Origin: Bactericera cockerelli
Lineage: Eukaryota > Arthropoda > Insecta > Hemiptera > Triozidae
Direction: 5' to 3'
Assembly (NCBI GenBank): GCA_024516035.1
Contig: CM044967.1
Location: 6,723,202 to 6,787,201, forward strand
DNA length: 64,000 nucleotides
Positions 23,664 through 36,426 of the stretch are shown piece after piece; the stretch's first letter is position 1, and every line of letters starts with the position of its first letter. The notes below the pieces were generated by a model. It worked only from the letters and a program-made list of their open reading frames with translations, was not told where the DNA came from and did not search any database. Made by a program: the position numbers and the translations under genes.

Positions 23664-23779
23664 ATGGAATCGGCCACGGGGGAACACAGAGGGCGCCTCT
23701 TGGCTCAACTGTTGCTGGTGATGGGCCTCTTGATTCATGCGCCCCCCGGGGTAGCTGCCGAGTGTTCAGAAGTAGACAG
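23664..23779 (+). CDS. SLC5 exon 1: start and hydrophobic N-terminus
   Basis: The ATG at 23,664 follows an acceptor (TTTTCAG at 23,650-23,656), so an untranslated exon probably lies upstream. It codes [12 protein letters not shown], then a hydrophobic run ([17 protein letters not shown]) and ECSEVD. The hydrophobic run could be a signal anchor or signal peptide before TM1, unusual for SLC5. It ends AG|GTAAAT in phase 2. Confidence 0.7.
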
Positions 23780-26700
23780 GTAAATGTCAGCCTGATCATA
23801 ATAAATTAATAATAATACATTAGTGGAAGGTAACCACCAGACTGGGTTAGGTTAATGTGGGTAGCTGGTACGATTCCCAGCGAATGGAGGGTAAAACCCC
23901 CGTCCTAATCCAGGACGTTAAATCAAATAGAATCGTTGGCGTTAGGAAGGGCATCCAGCCGTAAAAAATATGTCAAAACCAACCAACCTCAACCATGAGG
24001 TTGAACAACGTCGACCCTGCTCAAGCGGGATAAGACAGAGTAAAAGAAGAAGAAGAAGTGGAAGGTAACCACCAGGCGAGGTTAATGCTCAAAGCATTAA
24101 TGATAATGAGAAAAGCCCCCTGAGATTTTAAGATACTACTGAAAAAAGTATGTAATCCGCAAAATAATAGAGTACGAGTATACGTACATTCAGCCCTCAA
24201 ATAGAGGTGATTTGACCTACAAAACTCATATATCCCGATACCCGGCTTTATTTTACATCCAGTTCTCTTACAGTCTGTCCCGGTAGCTCAGTGGTAAAGG
24301 CGGCACTCTGCGAATCCAAAGATTCCAGAGTGCGTGGGTTCGAAACATGATAAGTTGTCCTCCCATTTGGGATTTTTACCAATTAATAATAAGATGTCTT
24401 GGGCTTACTGCAGGAATAATGGGACTTTAATAGTCCTAATCGGGCAGTATAAATAATAAGGCGATATTATTATTATTATTACATACATATATCCAGGTTC
24501 GACCGTATTAGACAACTTTTCACTTTTATCTCGGCAGTATAATCAAGATATACGAGTATTGTTATTATATAAAAACCATGTTTTCTCTTCTATTCCCTCC
24601 CTAACCCTCAGCTCTTTAGAGCCTGGCTTGGCGCACCACTTCACAATCCCAGACTACCTGGTGCTCCTGGTCATGCTAGTTATCTCCTGTGCCATCGGAT
24701 TCTTCGTGGGTCTCTTCGGGAAGAAGCAAACCACTTCCAACGATTTCCTGCTAGGCAGTTCCTCCATGGGCACAATGCCTATGGCTTTGTCCCTGGCTGC
24801 GAGGTAAGTGTGCAGCCGGCATCCCAGCAAGTGTAACGTTTTGTCTCGCAACTTTAAAACCCCTTAAGGTCGATTCACACACATCCGTGATGTGACAGTG
24901 CCGTGACCGGTCCGTGAATCCAAAGTGATTTCTATTCACACTGGTCAGTGCTCCAACTGTGCAGTGGCAGTGCACTTGCGTGAAAACACTGGTAAAAATT
25001 GTGAAAACACTGGTAATTGTGGAGAAACACTGGTAAAATTAAAAAGTTCACGACCGTGAAAATCGAAAAATATCGTCCGTCATCTGGACAACCATTAATA
25101 TCATTTCATTATAATCTTCAGCTTCATCACCGCCATCGAGTTGCTAGGCAACCCTTCCGAGTTCTACAATCACGGCTCTCAATTCTTCCTCATCTGCATC
25201 TCATTCGTACTGGTGGTGCCTTTGACCTCCTACCTGTACCTTCCTGTCTTCATGAAACTGCGCCTGACCTCTTCATACGAGGTAAACAAGAAATAGAGTC
25301 AAACCTGGATTCAAGTGAAACGTGGATATAAGAGAACTGGATATTAGAGAACTGATGGATACAAGAGAAATCTGGATTTAAGAGAACGATTTACAATTCA
25401 AATTACCTCTCTTTAACGGAAGATTTAAACCTCTGTGAAAGAGAAACCTGGGTACAAAAAATTCTAGTCCCTTGAGTTCTTTTATATCCAGGTTTGAATG
25501 TATTATTATCAATAAAGTGATGATTAATCTCGCGATTCTCGAGATATATACTGCGGTATACCTCACGGTATTTTCGACAATAACTCGCGAAATGCCGATA
25601 CTGGTAGGTATTCATACAAATATCTAACAATTTGCAACAGGAAGTATTAGCTAGTTGGCTCTTGAAAACATAAATTTCTACTTTATTTTAAATTTTTAAA
25701 CGGTATTAAATTTGTTCTTTATTTTCCAATATTTCCATTCAATCAGTAATTGGAAATGAGGCCTCTCTTGAAAACGTGAAATTTTGAAAACAGAACTTAT
25801 ACTTTATTTTTTTCAGCCGTACTTGTATTTCATTTTCTTGTTTCCAATATTCCCATGCATTTTTTCAGTATTTGGAAATGAGGTTCGATCCCCGAGTTCG
25901 ACTAGCGGCCTCCACTCTCTACATTGTCCAGATGACGTTCTACACCTCCGTGGCTGTGTTCGCCCCAGCTCTGGCTCTGAGCCACGGTAAGAGTAACTGC
26001 TATTATAATTATTATTTTACACTTTATTAGATATAAATGGACATAATTAAATAAATAAATGTAAATAATTATTTAACACAATGAAAAAAAAAGAAAACAA
26101 TAAATAAAATAAAATGAAAAATAATAGAAAAATATATAAAAACATATGTCCTAACTAAAGGGCGGGATTTGCTTGTGACTTTGCTAGCGTCTTGTTGCAA
26201 AGTCACAAGAGTTACTTGGTATGTAATATAGTGGAACCTGGATATAAGAGAACTCAAGGGACCGAATTTTTTTCTCTTTTATCCAGGTTTATCTAATAAT
26301 AAAGATGTTATTTTCCCTTATAGAGAGAGAGAGAAAAAAAATGTGCCAAAACTAACCAACCAACCTGAACCATTAGGTTGAACAACGTCGACCCTGCTCA
26401 AGCGGTCTAATACATAGTAAAAGAAGAAGAAGAAGAAGAAGATAGAGAGGCAAATTGGCCTTGGAAATTGTTCTCTTCCATCCAGATCTCTTATATCTAG
26501 ATTCGACTTTATCAATCATTTAAGATTCCAGAGATGAACGTGTACAACGTTTAGGGCCAAATATCATTTGTAAGGGCAGACCATTCGCCCTTAAGTCGGA
26601 CTTTTTACCAATCACAATGCTCCGACTTGAGGGACGGTCAGCCTTCAGCCCCCGTTTTATAATTTGACTCTCAGGGCGGAATTTTAAAATAGGATTAAAA

Positions 26701-29700
26701 TTAATATAAGCCAGACACTCCCTCAAATTGGAGTTTCAATCAATCACAGATTTCAACCAATTTTTTTTCAAGTCGGAGTTTCAACCAATATTTTTTCGAG
26801 TCGGAGTTTCAACCAATGTTTTCTCTGTTTCCAGTGACTGGTCTGAATACCAAAGTAGCCGTGACAATGGTCTACTGTGTGTGCATCTTCTATGCCTCTC
26901 AGGTAATCTTAATCTTTCACCGTTTATTTTTTACTTTTGTAAGGTTGCAACCATATCGATCAATTGGATAATCTTTTAAATTCAAACATCTAAATGTTAA
27001 GGAATTTTTTTGTTAGGTAACTAAACACAACGTTTTTGTTTTCACAATTTCAAACCAAAGGAATTATTATTTTAACTTGGGGTAGTGAACTGTTTGTACA
27101 ATAAATTGTTTTATGCACACTACTCAGTAAAAAAAAAAATATGTTGAGTTAAAAAAAAAAACAAAGAAAATAAAAAAAATAACTAAATAAAAATAATTTT
27201 CTGTTATTTTTTAAAATTATCATTAGAATATGTAGGTACATGCATTAAAAACACGTCTTTTGCATTCAATTCCAGGGTGGCATGAAGGCAGTAATTCTGA
27301 CAGACACATTCCAGGCTCTGGTGCTGTTGCTTTCTCTCATCGTCCTTATCGTGATGGGGCAGTGGGCTGTCTCCAGGAGGCTTCTCGGAGATCTGGCACG
27401 ATGCCACCAGTACAGACAGACTGGAGTCCGTCATGTAAGATTTTACTTCCGAGAAATTTCCAATATTAGAAATCGGTATTGTGTTCGTTTTTGTAAAAAA
27501 TAAAATAAAAAAAATTGTTTGTTGAACAATAATAATTACAAAATACTTTTGTCTATTCTGCTGACGGCGGCGCCCCGAGGCTGTGGCATATAACGAAGGA
27601 GTCCCTTTTTCTTGGGATTCTTGTTTTCTTGGGATTCTTGTTCTATAGGACTTGAGATTCTTGTTTTTTTTTTTTGCTGTAGAGACTTGGGATTCTTGTT
27701 TTCTTTGCTATAGCTAGGGACTTGAGAAAGAAAACATTACATTATTCTTTCTTGTGTTTGTGCTCAAAGGTAAATGCTCAAAGCACCTACCAACTAAACC
27801 TGACTCTCAGAGTCAAATTATTATTTGGTCACATACTTATTATTATGTGGTCACATCTTCGGATCTATGCACGTACTAGATTCTTTAGTATATACCTAAA
27901 CCTAACATAGATTGATTACATTACAAGTCTAGTGCTGTAACCACATCGACTCGGTTTCTTTATTGAAACCGAGTTATGCTGCAAAAATAAGACTAGAGTC
28001 CCTTTATTCTTTCAGTCTAAACAAGGTCTCATTTATTGGTGTGAAATACAAAGTATTAAATTTTAATGTTTTACCTTTGAAATACACCTATATATGCCAA
28101 ATTCTATCAGATACCATGGCAAGTATTAACAGACCCTGGCTCAGATTTAAACAGCAAACACAATAAATACGCTCATTATACTTTTACGCCTCAGATGGAA
28201 CCTAGATCCCACCATCAAACACAACGTGTGGAGCGTGGTGATTGGCGGAACTGTCTACTGGCTGTCCATGTTCTGCGCAAACCAAGCGTCCATCCAGAAG
28301 TATATGTCGGTCCAAACCATCGGACAAGTCAGGACGTGAGTATCTCTTTCTAGCGTGGGATTTTTTTTTTTTTTTTTTTTAGTTTTATTTATATTTCACA
28401 ATAACATCTTCAACAAACAATGAAGGTAGACCCACCTTCAAAAGATAAAAAATCTTGTGCTGAAGGGGGATTAGTGGTGATAGTTTCAACATCTCAATAG
28501 ACGGGCGATTTACCCTGCATTCGCAGAAAATTCACAAATCTGCCAACCCCGTTAACTTAACAAAATCAGCAGACATAATTATAAGACAATACCTGCTACC
28601 TACATTAGCCTTAGCCAGCGGATAAGTCTCGACAGGTGCCGCGCCCCAAATTTAAGCTAGACTAAAATCTAGCAACATCAAATCATTTATTTACTTAGTA
28701 TATATGCTACAGAGCCTTAGCCAGCTCGAGTTGGGCCGGGAATAGCCAGCATCACGAGGTATTCTACTCCCTGTACGTTGGTTAACTTTGGTGATCCTAC
28801 GAGAACCGGTGTATTGAATGTGTCATCGACGCTGGCTGGTATTTTGTGAGTTTGGATCCCACCCCATGAATGTTATGAGTTGATTAGTTTGGTCTTGATT
28901 GATTTTTTTCCTTTATCTGCCATGGGGCTCTTAACATTCACATACTTTTTATTTTTGCTTAAATACACAAAGTTCTGATTGTGAATACTGAATTATTATA
29001 GAGATTGAATATTTTTATGTATTTTAAAAATAAATAAAATAAATTTGTTATTTTTTTCAGGGCATTGTGGGTAAGCGCAGGTGGTCTTATTCTCATCTAC
29101 TGCATCAACGCTTACATGGGGGCTATTCTGTACTCCCACTACAAGAATTGTGACCCTCTCAGCAGACATGTAAGTTCTTTGGTAAATTTGGTAGTTCACT
29201 TTCATCATCACCATAGGGTGGCGTCATCGTGAAGGATGGTAGCCAGACAGTGGAGGAATGACTCAGCACTTCTACCACTGTCTTTACAAGGAGACAAATA
29301 ATTGACAAGGGCCCCCAGAACCAAGCCAATGCTGGTCTACTCCCTGTTTATGGTCCCCCAGCCAGACTGCTGGGGTCTACTCCCTGTTTATAGTCCCCCA
29401 GCCAGACTGCTGGTCTACTCCCTGTTTATAGCCCCCCAGCCAGACTGCTGGTCTACTCCCTGTTTAAAGTCCCCCAGCCAGACTGCTGGTCTACTCCCAG
29501 TTTATAGTCCCCCAGCTAGACTGCTGGTCTACTCGATATTTGTAGTCCAGTAGCTAGACTATATAGTCCCCCAGCCAGACTGCTGGTCTACTCCCTGTTT
29601 ATAGTCCCCCAGCCAGACCTTTATTTATTTCTTTATTTCGGACAGATAATTCGAGGTTCGGATCAGATGCTGCCACTCTATGTCCTCAACGTGCTGGGGC

Positions 29701-32700
29701 CATACACTGGAGTTCCCGGGTTCTTTGTGGCTGGAATATTCGCAGCTTCCTTGGGGTATGTACCTAACTATCAAATAGCATTGTCTATAGTTCAAAATTG
29801 CCCAAATCGCACATACGCTTGCGGTAAGCCTTGCATTTTTGTTTAATTCTAGTCCATTTCTTGAAAATTTTACTGTGATAATTTTGACTTTTGAATTTTT
29901 CAATTACTTGTAAGCTTTTATTTGACTGTTTTTCACTTGTATATTAATTGTAACTATGTGTAAAGGGCTTGACCCGTAATTATACATCCGTTCTGCGGAT
30001 TATTATTATTATTTATACACGCTAAAGCAAGCGTACTTAGCAAGAGTGAATCCGACTTCATGCAAACGTGAATAGGCTTGAATTCTACTTGTTTATGCAA
30101 ACGTGCTATTTCAAGGTGCTATTTTTGCTATTTCAAGATAGTCACTTTTTTCATTTTTATTTTTTACAATTTTAGGACCGTCGCCTCTGCCATCAACTCT
30201 CTGCTGCCGTCACCATGCATGACTTTCTGACCAACCTGCGTTCACAATCCCTGAACACCGCGGCGCCATGATCTCCCGCCTGCTGTCGATTGTGTCGGAG
30301 TGCTGTCCTTCCTGCTCGTCTTGTGTCGAGAATATGGGCAGCGTCTTGCAGGTATAGTTTCTTTGAAGATACCTCCATTATATTATTAGTTTATTTTTCA
30401 TCTAGTTTCTAGTTCTAGTTCATCAATAATCTATGTAGTTAAAAATTTGTTAATTGATTAAGGCCAACCTATTTCTACATTACTTTCATCATTATTACTG
30501 CCCATGTACTTGTCAAACATCTTATGAGGTACATCAGTACATGTCTGTCAAGCATTTATTTTTTTATTATTCTTTTTAAATTTATTACATCTTTCTATTT
30601 ACCTTTCTTAAATTTTATACCTCATATTATATCATTACTTGTCTTATTATGAGTAGCATATAATAGGTTGATCCCATTTACTGTGAGGGAATCAACTGTT
30701 TTTTTTTCACTTTAAATAAATAAATTCAAATTCAAATTATTATACTAAGTTTCATTAGGTAGAACAAAATATATAACAGTAAAATACAATGAAATTATAT
30801 AAAGAAAAAAACAAAAAGATTGAGCAAAGATACAAGAACAAAAAAGATAATGTCCTACCTAAAGGGCGGGGTTTTTGCCTGTGGCAACCTCTTCCACCCA
30901 ACCCTTTCATCAACCCCTGTTAGACGATTGAAAGGGGCCACTTGCTGGCATTAGCCTCAATCCCCCTACAGGTATAGTAGGTATAGTATCAATTTGAATC
31001 GATGAAGATCAAATAATTATTTCCCATTTAAACCTTTTTAAAAAGGTAATTGTGCCCCGGAGCCGCTTTCGAATTACTAAACTTCAGGGCATTTTACCTT
31101 TACACCCATGCCATTCCGGAAACGGAAAACCTCGGTCAGAATTTTACGCTCCGGCCGGGATTTGAACCCGCAACCTTCAGGACAGTGCTCTGAATTTCCC
31201 ATTCAAACCAGAAAATTTCTTTGGCAATTCAAAGAGGGCATGCCAGCAGCATTCTTTCTTCATTAAATGATATGGTGGAAGGGATTTTTGACCTGTAAAA
31301 AGTAGATACATTAAAACCCCTTCAATATTTTACTTAATATTTTATTTAATGTTTCACCATACAATAGTAAAATCATACGATGAATTATTCCACATTTATC
31401 AATTAGTTCTCCTTAAAAACCCTTTCACTGTATCAAGTTCTTAGAAATCCGTCAACATATGAAAAAAAAAAACCATCCACCATATCAGCATTTTTCCTTC
31501 ACTGTGTTTTTTTTACATGGAAACGCCTTAACTATATCAGCATTTCTCCTTAAAACCCCTTCACTGTGGCAGTATTTCTCCGTAAAAACTCTTTCACCGT
31601 TTGAGGAGTACTACACAGAAACCCTTTAATAAAACAACATTTTCCCATTCACTTAATGATTATTTCACTTTTGTCCTTTGTGTCCTTTGAGCATTTTTTC
31701 CATCAACAATACAATACATATTTCCCAAAAATACATGCATTTTTTTTATTCAAGCATTACTCCTTTTGTGTGAACCAATATGAACCATTGAAAAAAACCA
31801 AATAGCAGAGTCTAGTGAATATGATGTTCAAACTATTCAAACCATTGAAAAAACTAAATAGCAGAGTCTAGTGAATATGATGTTCAAACTAATCTAAGGG
31901 CGGAATTAAAAGACGTTTTGGTATTACCTACCTCTGTGGCGCTAAGTCACGGATTGCGTACTGTGTCAGATAGGGAAAACCGAGGCTTAGCAATGACTTG
32001 AGTTATAGAATTTGTCTATTAATTTCACCCTAACTTATAGATTCTACTTCATTCCAGATAACGCTAACTTTCAACGGAATGGTCGGAGGTATTGTCCTGG
32101 GTCTCTTCACCCTAGGGATGTTTTTCCCTTGGGCCAATACAAAAGTAAGTCACAACGTAAACCTGGCTGAGGGTGTAAGAAGGGAAGTTTGTTCTGGGCT
32201 TAATAGCTTTACTTATAAGGCTTTGCCCTTATTAGATTTACTATTATTATTAGTAATATTATTATGTTTTAAATAGGTATCTTAACACCAGCACCATGCT
32301 GAATTAGAATTAAAAAGGAATTTAATGGAAAGACTATTATGTTGATTAATTTTTTTAACCTCATTAACCTCATTTTAACTTCATTATTTTTTTAACCTCA
32401 TGTTAAATTTTCTTTAAAAAATAGTTGTAATAATTGAATTTTAATCTCCTATTGTACATAACTCATTCCAAATACTGGTTTATTTATTTATATTGTAGGT
32501 ATTTTGTAAATGTTAGTGTTTTCCAGAACTGTTAGGATAATACGATATCACCAAATTTAAAATCCTAGTCCAAGTAAAGCAGAACTTATACAGGGTGGGG
32601 CAAAAGTCTGGAAACCCCTGAATAACTTTCGAATGGCTTCTTAGGTAAAATTAATATTTTGTATGGTAAACCGGGCTAATAAGACCTTCTTATAGAGTGG

Positions 32701-35700
32701 GGTCGATTTTTGTTACCGGCCCCCATGTCGGGGCCAGGGGGGCCAACTTCATTTTTTTAAATACGAACCCCTACCTTGCGATACATTTTTGAAAAGGTCT
32801 TCAAATAAGAAATACATTGGTGCAAATTTTATTTTTTTTAATATTAACTGTTCGGAAATTGCGTCCAACTTTGTGTATGCAGTAAAGTCTGGAAACCCCT
32901 GAATATCTTTCGAAAGAGCTTTCTCAGTAAATTTAAAATTGTGTACGGTAATCCTTGGTAATTAGACCTTATATTAGAATGGGACCGAATTTTTTTTACC
33001 GGCCCCCATGTCGGGGCCAGGGAGGCCAACTTCATTTTTTTTAATACGAAACCCCACCTTGCGATACATTTTTGGAAAGGTCTAACTACCCCGACTTACC
33101 GTGCACAGTTTTCAATTTACTGAGAAAGCCCGTTCAAAAGATATTCAGGGGTTTTCAGACTTTACTGCATACACAAAGTTGGACGCCATTTGCAAACAGT
33201 TAATATTAAAAAAATAAAATTTGTACCAATGTATTTCTTATTTAAAGACCTTTTCAAAAATGTATCGCAAGGTGGGGGTTCGTATTTAAAAAAATGAATT
33301 TGGCCCCCCTGGCCCCGACATGGGGGCCGGTAACAAAAATCGACCCCACTCTAAAAGAAGGTCTAATTAGCCCGGTTTACCATACAAAATATTAATTTTA
33401 CCGAAGAAGCCATTCGAAAGTTATTCAGGGGTTTCCAGACTTTTGCCCCACCCTGTATATTTATTACTAAAAAATCCTCAGGCAGTGGACTCGTAATATG
33501 GAGGTCATAAGTTCGAGTCACCAACATGGTATTTGAGTAATTTGTGATATAAATCTTGTGATTAACACAAATTTTAATATGACTGCTTCTGATAGCTTTG
33601 ATAGGAGATGATACCTACGTATGATACCTACTTAATATTATTATTTTTTATTTAGGTACTAATTTAAAAAAAAATCATTAAAAAAAACATAAGTAGTATT
33701 AAAATTCATGTTAAGGCATTCGAGCTCCATCCTCCATGTTAAAACTCCTTACTTTGTACTTGCTTCCTATCAATGTGAGTGAATAACATTGATAACCAAC
33801 TACATAAAATCATTGTTTGAATTCCAGGAGCACTGTCCGGCGCGCTGGTTTCCTTCTGTTTCCTGTGCTGGATTGCTATTGGGACTCAGATGGCCCAGAG
33901 TCGGGGGTTCGATCCCGCCATTCAGAAATTAATTTCTACGACTGACTGTGATATTTGTTTCAACTCTACGTGGGTGGAGACTTCGAGCTACCTACCCGGT
34001 GAAGAGTAAGTGTCTACGTGTGGACTTCCTGTTTACAGTTCCCCAGATACACTAAAATCAAACCTTACAAAGTCTACAGATAAAAACTCTTAGGATTTCT
34101 GAAAAAAATATTGGCAAACACCTAATTATTTTTCCCAAAAGATCACGTGATAAAAAAATCGTAAACTTTTTTTTTAGCTTCCTGGGGGTGGCCACCAACT
34201 TTTATCAAACTTGCTAATGTCTGTGCCAAAATTTGTTTGGACAAATGTTGATTGTTTTACGGAGTAAAAAGTTTTTTCATGTGTTTTTTTCTGTTCAGGT
34301 GTAAAAAAAAAGATGTAAAACCAAACCGTAAAAACGAAGTGGCGTATCTAGACACATCGAAATTTTGTTGGCTTTCTGCAGAATCGTGCAGAATAAACTC
34401 ATCTTAAACAGAAACGAAGCACTGACCTAACGAATAAGCCAAAGTCGGACTTTTTCGAGAAAGTGCTAAAAATCACTTTGCGTAGTTACGAAGGCGAAGC
34501 CGAAAAAACGGATTGTAGATCTCGCCTAGAAATAGCTTCAGTAATCTACCATTAACGGGTGTAAACAGTTTTTTCGGTCCACCCTGTATATTATTTTACA
34601 AAAAAAGAAGTTTTAATTGATAGTGTACTTAATTATTATAAATCTAATTATTTAATATTTTACAAAAAAAGTTCAATATTATTTACTATCTGATGTAAAT
34701 AATAGGTAATATTATGATTAATAAGTTCGCTTGTTTTAAAAGTAACTAAAGTTCACCTGATTGATAAAAATCCATCGGATTGTTCTGGGCTTAATAGCTT
34801 TACTTATAAAACTGCCCTTATAAGATTTTCTATTATTATTATTATTATAAGTAGTCACTGTGGCAGAGTGAATTAGCGCGCTAGGCATTGCACACATGGT
34901 GACCTGGGTTCGATTCCCAGCGGGGGAGGATTTTTTTCTGCTCTGTACTTGGATGTTCGGGGTCCACTCATACCTCGTGAGGAAAAATGAGTAGTTGCTT
35001 TGATGTGAAGCAGCGACCAGTGGCAGAATCATAGGCAAAAATAATAATACAAGATATTGTAAATTAAAGTGGTAAAGTCCTATGATTCTGCGCTACCCAC
35101 TAAAATTGTGACATAATAACACAAAGAAAAAGCATTTTTATTTTATATTATATTATTATATTTTTTTCCACCACAGGGTGTACTACATGTTCCGCATCAG
35201 CTACCTCTGGTACTCGTGCCTAGGGCTGGTCCTCACGGTGATGGTGGGTCTAGCTGTGTCGGTGTGCACGGGCCCTCAAGACCCGAAGAAGCTGAACCTG
35301 GATCTGATATCGCCTGCGATGCAGAGACTCTGGATGCTGTACGGAGATCCGAGGAAGAGTCCTAGGAAACCGAACATCGAGGTAAGTATTGGTTTAACAT
35401 GATCTGACTGACTGGGATATGTTTTTACAGTTACACACGCTTTGTTTATACTAGTCGAATTTTATTATGTGAATAGAACAAATAAAACGAATATCCCGCT
35501 AGCTCAGTGATATGCGGCACTCTGTGAATCCAGAGATTCCAGAGGTCGTGGGTTCGAAACCCAGCCGGGACATGACAAGTTATCCTCCCATTTGGGATTT
35601 TTACCACATAATAATATGTCTTGGGCTTACTGCTGGAATAATGGGACTTTAATAGTCTTAATCGGGCAGTATAAATAAGGCGATATTATTATTATTATTA

Positions 35701-36389
35701 TTGGTTTAACATGACTGTGCACTGGTAGTCAAGTGGTTAACGCGCTAGTCTGGTAATCCAGGTAGCGTAGGGGTCCGTTGGTTCGCATCCCACCCAGTGC
35801 ACGAATTTTTCCTCATTAATTTGAGTTTGTGACCACATAATAATAAGACTCTACGGGTGAGGTGATAGAAAATGCTTTGAGCATTAACCTCGCCTTCCAC
35901 TAAAGAGTATTATTAATATAACATGATCTGACTGACTGGGATATGTTTTTACAGTACACATACTTTGTTTATACTAGTCGAATTTTATTTTGTGAATAGA
36001 AAAAATAAAACGAATATTTCAAATATAAATATTTTCAATAAAACAAATATTATTGCACTAATGGGATTTTTAAATCGAACAAATATTTTTCTCTTTTATC
36101 GCGATCTGGCTGAAAATATTTGCTGTTTCCGCCATGTTTAAACAAATAAAAAAATCTATCGCGATCAGGCTGCAAGTATTTTGCAAAATTATAAATATAG
36201 AAAATTCATATTTGCTTTTTCCGCCTTGTTTTATCTGGGTGTCATAAAAGAAAAATCGAATTTATTTGCAGCCGGATCGTGATGGAAAAGAAAATATTTA
36301 TTTTATTTGTTTGAAATGGAAAATGTTTGCAGCCAGATAGCGATGGAAGAGAAAAATATTCGTTTTATTTTTATTTTAAACTCATATTC

Positions 36390-36426
<37 letters not shown>

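Larger units (their letters stand above)
35387..36020. repeat. Tandem duplication next to the exon 13 donor, split by two SINEs
   Basis: About 105 bp starting 6 bp into the intron (TATTGGTTTAACATGATCTG to AATAAAACGAATAT, 35,387-35,493) recurs as TATTGGTTTAACATGA (35,700-35,716) and AACATGATCTGACTGACTGG to ACGAATATTT (35,925-36,020). A family-C SINE lies at the end of copy 1 and a family-B SINE splits copy 2 with an AACATGA duplication. Confidence 0.7.

Noticed and set aside
24276..24360. Possible functional tRNA gene (also at 7294, 35,494, 60,640 and others)
   Set aside because: A and B boxes are present but acceptor stems do not pair, and every copy continues into the same SINE body.
29302..29553. 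83-codon frame rich in YSLF and PQPDCW
   Set aside because: A translation of the minisatellite before SLC5 exon 9.
34555..34595. A third Tc1-type MITE at GGTCCACCCTGTATA
   Set aside because: Only one end is visible; no matching left end was found, so at most it is a remnant.
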